Shown piece by piece: positions 1 to 5,592 of a stretch of DNA of 6,727 nt (position 1 is the first letter of the stretch; the number at the start of each line of letters is the position of its first letter). Source of the stretch: Campylobacter concisus (GTDB lineage Bacteria; Campylobacterota; Campylobacteria; Campylobacterales; Campylobacteraceae); assembly GCA_018375265.1 (NCBI GenBank), contig JAHADO010000072.1, forward strand, positions 1-6,727, in the 5' to 3' direction. Position numbers and translations under genes: made by a program. A model generated the notes under the pieces. The model searched no databases. It saw only the letters and a list, made by a program, of their open reading frames with translations, and was not told the origin of the DNA.

Positions 1-2
1 CA

Positions 3-479
3 TACGAGGTCTATAACAAGAAATTTCTAGTAGCGACCATAAGCAGCGAGATCGAATCTGTTAGGCGCTACGGCTATAATGCCTCATTTTTGCTAGTCAA
101 GATAAAAGACAAATTTGCAAACCGCGTTAAAAATTTAAAAGAGCGAAACAATATGTTTAAAAGTATGTCGCAGCTTCTTTTAAGGACTTCACGTAGAAGC
201 GATATAGTCGCACACTACGGCGATGGCTGCTTTGCTATGGTGATGAAATACACCGACGAAAACGGCACAAAGCAAGCGTGCGCGAGAATTTTAAACATGC
301 TCTCATCTATGCCTTGGAAGATCGACAACGAAGAGTGCAAACTAGATGTGCAGATCGTCTCAAGCATGATCTCAAAGACAAAGAGCACCGAAGAGCTGCT
401 CTCTCACGCACTTGACAAGCTAGAGACCAACCAAGACCTAAATGAGCCACTATTTTTAGACGAGAAAGCAGAGAATTAG
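3..479 (+). CDS. GGDEF-domain protein with degenerate active site (3' part; 5' end outside window)
   Basis: The frame is open from the left edge to TAG at 477-479, giving at least 158 visible residues; the TTG at 90 is internal, not a start. The visible part is most of a GGDEF domain. YNKKFL (visible residues 4-9) matches the segment after the usual DxLTGLxN motif, and a typical RRYG helix end follows. SDIVAHYGDGCFAMV (from about residue 66) aligns with the family's SDIvaRYGGDEFail. The signature is therefore GDGCF (219-233) instead of GGDEF, so the metal-binding and catalytic acidic residues are disrupted and cyclase activity is unlikely. An RxxD (RRSD, 192-203) sits where the c-di-GMP inhibitory site of active cyclases lies. 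The upstream part, possibly a sensory or receiver domain, is not visible. The gene ends one base before def. From memory, related bacteria place such a gene between clpP and def. The family call is confident; the role as effector or structural protein is inferred. Confidence 0.85.
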   Translation, partial: YEVYNKKFLVATISSEIESVRRYGYNASFLLVKIKDKFANRVKNLKERNNMFKSMSQLLLRTSRRSDIVAHYGDGCFAMVMKYTDENGTKQACARILNMLSSMPWKIDNEECKLDVQIVSSMISKTKSTEELLSHALDKLETNQDLNEPLFLDEKAEN

Positions 480-480
480 T

Positions 481-999
481 TTGATCCTAGAAGTTTTATC
501 CTATCCAAATAAAAAACTTTATGAAATTTCAAAAGAGGTTGAAGTCTTCGATGAGAAGCTTCACAAACTTCTTGATGATATGTATGAGACGATGATCGCA
601 AAAGAAGGCATCGGTCTTGCAGCCATACAAATAGGCGTTGCAAAGAGAATTTTCATCATAAATTTAGCCAACGAAGAGGGCGTGCAAGATAAAGAAAATT
701 TAATCGAGATCATAAACCCAAAATTTGAGCTACGTGAGGGCGAGTGCGTCTATCAAGAGGGCTGCCTTAGCGTGCCTGGCTACTATGAGGACGTTAAACG
801 AAGTGAAGTAGTTGCTATCAAATTTCAAGACCGCTTTGGCAAAGAGCAGACCTTAAAGACTGATGGGCTACTAGCGATCGCTATCCAGCATGAAAATGAC
901 CACTTAGACGGACATCTTTTTATAGAAAAAATAGGTTTTAACAAACGCAAAAAATTCGACAAGGAATACAAAAAGCAGAAAAAAGAAAAAGCATCATGA
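481..999 (+). CDS. def: Peptide deformylase
   Basis: This cytoplasmic metalloenzyme removes the formyl group from the N-terminal methionine of new proteins. All three family motifs are present in the 172-residue product: GIGLAAIQ (43-50), EGCLS (93-97, metal ligand Cys95) and HENDH (137-141, two His ligands and catalytic Glu138). Length is normal. The C-terminus is Lys-rich from about residue 155, as in other epsilonproteobacterial deformylases. The start is TTG at 481: the first strand, ILEVLSYPNKKLY, is conserved in the family and begins immediately after it, and no ATG or GTG in frame precedes it downstream of the neighbour's stop. The ribosome site is weak (GAGA at 471-474), and only one base separates it from the upstream stop, which suggests coupled translation. 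It overlaps comM by 4 nt (ATGA). In many bacteria def sits with fmt; here the next formyl-folate gene is purN, three genes on. Confidence 0.97.
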   Translation: MILEVLSYPNKKLYEISKEVEVFDEKLHKLLDDMYETMIAKEGIGLAAIQIGVAKRIFIINLANEEGVQDKENLIEIINPKFELREGECVYQEGCLSVPGYYEDVKRSEVVAIKFQDRFGKEQTLKTDGLLAIAIQHENDHLDGHLFIEKIGFNKRKKFDKEYKKQKKEKAS

Positions 1000-2501
1000 A
1001 GTCCCTAAAATGTGCTACTTACGGCGACGGACTAAAGATCATTGATGTTGAGTCTATCTTTTCTCGTGGGCTTCCTGGCTTTAGTATAGTGGGTCTTGCA
1101 AGCACCAGCATCAAAGAGAGCACAGAGCGCGTAAAGGCGGCACTCTTAGCGCTTGACTTTGCCTTTCCAGCGCAAAAAATAACCATAAATTTATCCCCCT
1201 CAGACCTGCCAAAAAGTGGCTCACACTTTGATCTAAGTATCGCCCTTCTCATCGCCCTTCAAAAGGCAAAAAGCTTGGAGAAAATTTTTGTTTTTGGCGA
1301 GCTTGGGCTTGATGGCAGTGTAAAAAGCACGGCAAATTTGTTTTCGATCCTACTTTTTTTAAGCACGCAGGTGCAAAAGGCAAAAATTTTAGTGCCTAGC
1401 GAGATAGCCGCCAAAGCTTCGATGATCCCAAATTTAGAGGTTTATGGTGTTAGTACACTAGAAGAGGCGATAAAGTTTTTTAGCGACGCAGAATTTGCTA
1501 AAAGCACACATTTTAACGCCACACACGAGCTATTTTCAAATGTGATAGAAATTTCTGGTAAAAGATATGTTCCAAATTTAAACTTCGAGCTTGATTTTAA
1601 GGACGTTTTGGGTCAAGAAAGAGCCAAAAGAGCCTGCATCATCGCAGCTGTTGGCATGCACAATATCTTATTTGAAGGCAGCCCAGGCAGTGGCAAGAGC
1701 ATGTGCGCAAAACGCCTCGTCTATATCATGGCGCCACAAAGCCTAGAAGAGGTGCTAAAGTCCGCCGCCTACCGCTCGCTAAACCTGCAAGATAGCGAAT
1801 TTACAAGCACTAGAGCCTTTCGCTCGCCGCACCACACCTCGACAAAAAGCTCGATCTTTGGCGGAGGCTCAAACGTCGCAAAGATCGGCGAGATCGCACT
1901 TGCAAATGGCGGAGTTCTATTTTTTGACGAGTTCCCACACTTTGCTAAACAGGTGATAGAAAGCCTTAGAGAGCCACTTGAGGACAATCAAATCCACATC
2001 GCAAGGGTAAATTCAAAAGTGACATACGAGACCAAATTTATCTTCGTGGCCGCTCAAAATCCCTGCCCTTGTGGAAATTTATTCTCCCGCAACCTAAACT
2101 GCAAATGCAGCGAAAACGAGATAAAAAACTACAAAGCCAAAATTTCAGCCCCAGTGCTTGACCGCATAGACTTAAAAGTCGCGATGGATGAGAGCTCGCC
2201 AGATGATAAGGCTAGTTTAAGCTCACAGCAGATGAGCGAAATGGTTTTAAAAGCCTTTATCTTTCAAAAAAAGCGGGGTCAAGATGAGCTAAATGGCAAG
2301 CTAAATGACGCACAGGTGGCTAAATTTTGCACGTTAAACGCCGAGGCGAGCGAAATTTTACAAAAGGCCGCCACGAAATACAACCTCTCTCAAAGGGGCA
2401 TAAAAAGGACGCTTAGAGTGGCTAGAAGCATCGCTGATCTTGATGAGAGCGAGCAAATTTTAAAGCCCCACATCCTAGAGGCGCTTAGTTTTAGGACATA
2501 G
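996..2501 (+). CDS. comM: ComM/YifB-family AAA+ ATPase (Mg-chelatase-like)
   Basis: The 501-residue product is full length for the ComM/YifB family. In Vibrio ComM is a hexameric helicase that extends recombination intermediates by branch migration during natural transformation; it acts in the cytoplasm on DNA. Residues ~5-165 form the ChlI/Lon-protease-like N-terminal domain (GLPGFSIVGLA near 25-35; NLSPSDLPKSGSHFDL near 65-80). The AAA+ module follows: Walker A GSPGSGKS (228-235) and Walker B GGVLFFDEFPHF (305-316, Asp311/Glu312). The family's Cys cluster is intact (Cys357, Cys359, Cys369, Cys371), followed by VLDRIDL (387-393). A C-terminal helical domain carries SQRGIKRTLRVARSIADL (465-482), a sensor-2-like arginine region. 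Walker A has Ser229 where GPPG is commoner. The start ATG lies inside the def stop (ATGA), with only A/G-rich sequence upstream, so translation is probably coupled to def. A transformation role here is inferred from the family and from competence being common in Campylobacter. Confidence 0.94.
   Translation: MKSLKCATYGDGLKIIDVESIFSRGLPGFSIVGLASTSIKESTERVKAALLALDFAFPAQKITINLSPSDLPKSGSHFDLSIALLIALQKAKSLEKIFVFGELGLDGSVKSTANLFSILLFLSTQVQKAKILVPSEIAAKASMIPNLEVYGVSTLEEAIKFFSDAEFAKSTHFNATHELFSNVIEISGKRYVPNLNFELDFKDVLGQERAKRACIIAAVGMHNILFEGSPGSGKSMCAKRLVYIMAPQSLEEVLKSAAYRSLNLQDSEFTSTRAFRSPHHTSTKSSIFGGGSNVAKIGEIALANGGVLFFDEFPHFAKQVIESLREPLEDNQIHIARVNSKVTYETKFIFVAAQNPCPCGNLFSRNLNCKCSENEIKNYKAKISAPVLDRIDLKVAMDESSPDDKASLSSQQMSEMVLKAFIFQKKRGQDELNGKLNDAQVAKFCTLNAEASEILQKAATKYNLSQRGIKRTLRVARSIADLDESEQILKPHILEALSFRT
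2493..2496 (+). promoter_or_regulatory. Shine-Dalgarno of nnr
   Basis: AGGA lies six bases before the ATG at 2503, inside the last codons of comM. It supports the ATG at 2503 as the start even though the gap to the comM stop is one base. Confidence 0.6.
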
Positions 2502-2502
2502 A

Positions 2503-3906
2503 ATGAAAAATTTATATTTAGACACGAGAGTTTTAGACGAGCGAGCAAGCGAGAAATTTGACCTTAGCGAAGAGCTTTTGATGGAAAATGCAGCCGCAGC
2601 TATAGCAAATTTTATCCGTAAGAAATTTAAAAAAGGCGTGAGAGTGCTTGGCGTTTGCGGTGTCGGAAACAACGGTGCTGACGTGCTTTGCGCTTTAAGG
2701 ATGCTAGAGGGTGAGTTTGAGTGTGAATTTATCCTGTCTAGCCAAAATTTAAAGCCACTAGCCACCAAACAGCTTGAAAGGGCTAAATTTGCTGGTGTGC
2801 GTGAGAGCAAAGATGTAGAAAATAGCCTAAATAGCGCAAAATGCCTCATAGACGGGCTCTTTGGCTCAGGGCTAAATAGAAATTTAGACGAAAAGTACAT
2901 AGAATTAATCTCAAAAATAAACGCTAGCTCTGCCTATATCATCGCTTGCGACGTGCCAAGCGGGCTAAGTAGCGAGGGCAAGGTACTTGGCGCTTGTGTA
3001 AAAGCAGACGTGACTGTCACGATGGGAGCTAGAAAGCTAGCTCTTTATAGTGACGCAGCAAAGGACTACGTGGGCAAGATAAAGGTTGCCACACTTGGCA
3101 TAAGCGCTCAAAACTACGAGTGCGAGAGCGACTATCATTTGCTTGAAAAATGCGACCTCATGCTTCCAAATAGAAAAAATCAGTGCGTAAATAAGGGCGA
3201 CTTTGGCCACGCATTTATCATATCTGGCGAGCACATAGGGGCTAGCAAGCTTTGTGCAAAGGCGGCATTTGCCTTTGGGGCTGGGCTAGTTAGCGTGATA
3301 GGCGAGCAAGGTTTAAATTTACCAACGCATATCATGCAAGCTAGCAAGATAAGTGAGAAAATGAACGCTGGAGCCCTTGGCATGGGGCTTGGCAAAAAGG
3401 GCGTAGAAGAGCTTGAGGTGCAAATTTTAAAAGGCAAAAAGCTTGTTCTTGACGCTGATATCTTTTACAGCCCAAAAGTGCTTGAGCTGCTAAGCGAAAA
3501 CTGCGTCTTGACGCCTCATCCAAAGGAGTTTTGCTCGCTTTTAAAAATTTGCAAAATGGCCGATATAGATGTGCAAACTTTACAAGAAAACAGATACGCT
3601 TATGCGAGGGCTTGGAGCGAGAAATTTAATGCCGTTCTTGTGCTAAAAGGGGCAAATACTATAATCGCTAAAGATGGGCAAATTTACGTCATGCCTTATG
3701 GTAAAAGCGCGCTTGCAAAAGGCGGTAGCGGCGACGTGCTAAGCGGCCTTGTGCTAGCACTTTTGGCTCAAGGCTACGAGCCACTAAATGCTGCCATCTC
3801 AGCCACTTTAGCTCATGCGCTTAGCCTTAGAAATTTTGACAAAAACAGCTACGCGCTGGAGCCAACAGACATCATCAAAGGAGTAAAATGCTTACGAAAA
3901 AGATAG
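2503..3906 (+). CDS. nnr: Bifunctional NAD(P)H-hydrate epimerase / ADP- or ATP-dependent NAD(P)H-hydrate dehydratase
   Basis: This is a fused metabolite-repair enzyme like E. coli Nnr (YjeF). The N-terminal half interconverts R and S forms of hydrated NAD(P)H, and the C-terminal ribokinase-like half dehydrates the S form back to NAD(P)H using a nucleotide. N-terminal YjeF_N domain, ~1-215: LMENAA (26-31), GVGNNGAD (53-60), GLFGSGL (118-124), DVPSGLSSEG (150-159), TVTMGARK (171-178) and YVGKIKVATLGIS (189-201). C-terminal domain, ~220-467: KGDFGHAFIISG (231-242), GMGLGKKG (293-300), LDADIF (316-321), LTPHPKEF (336-343), LKGANT (381-386) and GGSGDVLSG (407-415) with the expected catalytic Asp411. 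The dehydratase half looks intact. The epimerase loop reads GNNGAD where GNNGGD is usual. The 467-residue length is slightly below E. coli's. It starts one base after comM and overlaps purN by 19 nt. Confidence 0.93.
   Translation: MKNLYLDTRVLDERASEKFDLSEELLMENAAAAIANFIRKKFKKGVRVLGVCGVGNNGADVLCALRMLEGEFECEFILSSQNLKPLATKQLERAKFAGVRESKDVENSLNSAKCLIDGLFGSGLNRNLDEKYIELISKINASSAYIIACDVPSGLSSEGKVLGACVKADVTVTMGARKLALYSDAAKDYVGKIKVATLGISAQNYECESDYHLLEKCDLMLPNRKNQCVNKGDFGHAFIISGEHIGASKLCAKAAFAFGAGLVSVIGEQGLNLPTHIMQASKISEKMNAGALGMGLGKKGVEELEVQILKGKKLVLDADIFYSPKVLELLSENCVLTPHPKEFCSLLKICKMADIDVQTLQENRYAYARAWSEKFNAVLVLKGANTIIAKDGQIYVMPYGKSALAKGGSGDVLSGLVLALLAQGYEPLNAAISATLAHALSLRNFDKNSYALEPTDIIKGVKCLRKR
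3877..3883 (+). promoter_or_regulatory. Shine-Dalgarno of purN
   Basis: AAAGGAG stands four bases before the ATG at 3888 and is the strongest ribosome site in the window. It settles the purN start inside the end of nnr, giving the 19-nt overlap. Confidence 0.75.
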
Positions 3907-4475
3907 CCGTGCTTTTTAGCGGCAGTGGCTCAAATTTAGAAGCGATACTTAAAAAAGTTCATAATCAAATTTTTAACGGCGTAAAGATAGAAGTTTGCCT
4001 TTGTATCTGCAACAAACCTGGTGCATTTGGCATCGAGCGAGCTAAGAAATTTGGACTTGAAACGACGATAATAGAGAGCGCTAAATTTGACAAACGTGAG
4101 GAATTTGACGCTGTTTTGGTGGAGCAAATTTTAAAAAGCGGGGCTGATCTAACAGTGCTTGCAGGCTTTATGAGGATACTAACACCAGTTTTTACGGCGC
4201 AGATAAAAGCCATAAACCTTCACCCATCTATCCTGCCGCTTTTTAAGGGTGCGCATGCGATAAAGGAGAGCTTTGAGAGCGACATGATGATAGGCGGTGT
4301 GAGCGTGCACTACGTGAGCGAGGAGCTTGACGGGGGCAAACTGATCGCGCAAAGGGCGTTTGAGCGTGAAGACGGCATGAGTTTAGATGAGTGGGAGGCT
4401 AAAATTCACGCCATAGAGCATGAAATTTTGCCTGAGAGCATAATAAAAATTTTAACAAAGGAAACAAATGTTTGA
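3888..4475 (+). CDS. purN: Phosphoribosylglycinamide formyltransferase (GAR transformylase 1)
   Basis: It transfers a formyl group from 10-formyltetrahydrofolate to GAR, the third step of purine synthesis, in the cytoplasm. The 195-residue product has the phosphate-binding loop SGSGSNL (11-17), NKPGAFGIERA (42-52), AGFMRILTP (92-100), and INLHPSILPLFKG (109-121) with catalytic Asn110 and His112. GGVSVHYVSEELDGG (136-150) supplies the catalytic Asp148, matching E. coli N106/H108/D144. The C-terminal helix ends in the family's IHAIEHEILPE (173-183). It is somewhat shorter than E. coli PurN (212 residues), but every catalytic element is present. It starts within nnr and overlaps the terC-like gene by 8 nt. 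No purine-responsive element or separate promoter was seen upstream, so its expression probably follows the operon. Confidence 0.96.
   Translation: MLTKKIAVLFSGSGSNLEAILKKVHNQIFNGVKIEVCLCICNKPGAFGIERAKKFGLETTIIESAKFDKREEFDAVLVEQILKSGADLTVLAGFMRILTPVFTAQIKAINLHPSILPLFKGAHAIKESFESDMMIGGVSVHYVSEELDGGKLIAQRAFEREDGMSLDEWEAKIHAIEHEILPESIIKILTKETNV
4457..4462 (+). promoter_or_regulatory. Shine-Dalgarno of the terC-like gene
   Basis: AAAGGA lies five bases before the ATG at 4468, inside the end of purN. It supports that start and the 8-nt overlap. Confidence 0.65.
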
Positions 4476-5193
4476 ATGGTTGAGTTCGCCAGAGGCGTGG
4501 ATATCGCTACTTACGCTAACTGGCTTGGAGATAGTTTTAGGCATAGATAACATCATATTTATCGCTATTTTAGTAGGCAAACTGCCGCCAGAACAAAGGG
4601 GCAAAGGCCGCATTTTAGGGCTTGGCTTTGCGATGATCACTAGGATCATCCTGCTACTTTCGCTATTTTGGATCATGAAGCTTACAAAGCCGCTCTTTAG
4701 CATAGGTGAGCTTAGCATCACTGGACGCGATCTAGTGCTCATAATAGGCGGTCTATTTTTGATAGTAAAATCATCAATGGAGATCCACGCAAACGTCACT
4801 GGCAAGCATGAAGAGGCTCACGAGAGCAAGTCTCATCCAGGATTTTTCGCGACTATCCTTGAGATAGGCATTTTAGACATAGTCTTTTCGCTTGATAGCG
4901 TTATCACCGCAGTTGGCATGGCTCAGCACATCGATATCATGATACTTGCCGTCATCATCGCAGTTGGCGTGATGATGTTTGCCTCAAAGGCGATCTCAGA
5001 ATTTGTCGATAACAACCCAACGATAAAAATGCTCGCACTAGCATTCTTGGTGCTAGTTGGCTTTGCGCTCGTGCTTGATGGCTTTGGCGTGCATGTGCCA
5101 AAAGGCTACATCTACTTTGCGATGGGCTTCTCGCTAGCGGTTGAGTGCCTAAATATCTACGCTAGAAAAAGGGCTTCAAGAGATCAAAAGTAA
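4468..5193 (+). CDS. TerC-family integral membrane protein (YgdQ-like)
   Basis: The 241-residue product is polytopic, with about seven hydrophobic segments (roughly 11-37, 48-72, 86-101, 126-150, 156-176, 187-206, 213-231). It carries the two TerC signatures: LEIVLGIDNIIF (20-31, Glu21 and Asp27) and ILDIVFSLDSVITAVG (135-150, Asp137 and Asp143). These intramembrane acids are thought to bind a metal ion. HVPKGYIYFAMGFSLAVECLN (209-229) and the overall length closely resemble E. coli YgdQ, which also lacks the CBS/CorC-type C-terminal domains of larger relatives. Some TerC relatives (Alx, MeeF/MeeY) act in manganese export or in metallating exported proteins; whether this one does is inference. 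A His/Glu-rich loop (KHEEAHESKSH, 113-123) lies between segments 3 and 4 and could touch metal. The coding sequence lacks the AAATTT word common in its neighbours. It follows purN with an overlap, and the broken VOC gene comes next. Confidence 0.92.
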   Translation: MFEWLSSPEAWISLLTLTGLEIVLGIDNIIFIAILVGKLPPEQRGKGRILGLGFAMITRIILLLSLFWIMKLTKPLFSIGELSITGRDLVLIIGGLFLIVKSSMEIHANVTGKHEEAHESKSHPGFFATILEIGILDIVFSLDSVITAVGMAQHIDIMILAVIIAVGVMMFASKAISEFVDNNPTIKMLALAFLVLVGFALVLDGFGVHVPKGYIYFAMGFSLAVECLNIYARKRASRDQK

Positions 5194-5207
5194 AAATGAG
5201 AGCCAAA

Positions 5208-5580
5208 ATGCAGATAAAAAATTTAGATCACATAGTGATAGTCGAAAGCGACGTTAAAGAGGCGCTAAAAATTTACTGCGACATTTTAGGCATGCGACCA
5301 GCCCAGAAAGACGGTCACATTAGCCTAAATTTTGGCTCACAAAAGATAAATTTACATAGGTTTGAGAGAGAGTTTTTACCTGCGGCAAAGCATCCAACAA
5401 AGGGTAGCGCTGATATATGTTTTTAGCTAAAAATGACATAGAGGAGGTGCGATTGGAGCTACTTTCAAAAGGTGTGAAGATCGAGCTTGGCGTCGCTAGG
5501 CGAAACAGAGCACTTGGAGCAATGAAAATTTATATATTTGTGGCAGAAATTTGATAGAGCTTAGCCCAAATGAAATTTAA
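5208..5580 (+). pseudogene. VOC (glyoxalase/STM3117-like) family gene, broken by two frame changes
   Basis: Three reading frames in order spell one VOC protein of about 120 residues. Frame 1, to TAG at 5424-5426, has MQIKNLDHIVIV, LGMRPAQ, LNFGSQKINLH and GSADICF, with metal-ligand-type His residues in LDH and INLH. Frame 2 continues from 5426: LAKNDIEEVRLELLSKGVKIE, then RALGAMKIYI to about 5536, ending at TGA 5552-5554. Frame 3, from 5542 to TAA 5578, reads GRNLIELSPNEI, the C-terminal strand with its Glu ligand. The first break is a T5 run (5420-5424), where one more T restores the frame. The second falls in the usual DPDGN segment and fits a loss of about seven bases. The start is taken at ATG 5208 because the family begins MxIxxLDH; ATG 5196 is an alternative three bases after the terC-like stop. 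A sequencing error could explain the first break, less easily the second. The function is unknown and probably lost. Confidence 0.82.
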
Positions 5581-5592
5581 CAAGAAGACAGC

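Noticed and set aside
75..80. Perfect TATAAT that could be a sigma70 -10 box
   Set aside because: It is the Tyr-Asn codons of the GGDEF domain, with no T-rich upstream pattern and no gene start within the next 400 bases.
90..92. TTG as a start for the first gene
   Set aside because: The frame continues upstream to the window edge and encodes recognisable GGDEF sequence (YNKKFL), so this codon is an internal Leu.
2475..2900. 141-residue open frame on the - strand
   Set aside because: It lies opposite comM/nnr, whose protein motifs are clear, shows no recognisable family and has low-complexity Ser/Leu/Phe composition typical of antisense shadows.
3180..3523. Overlapping - strand open frames of 60-85 residues
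   Set aside because: They sit opposite the well-supported C-terminal domain of nnr and have no family features or ribosome sites.
5520..5545. AT-rich stretch (TTTATATATTT) as a promoter for the MATE gene
   Set aside because: It coincides with the damaged IYI-DPDGN part of the VOC gene, and no convincing companion element was seen; it stays possible but unsupported.
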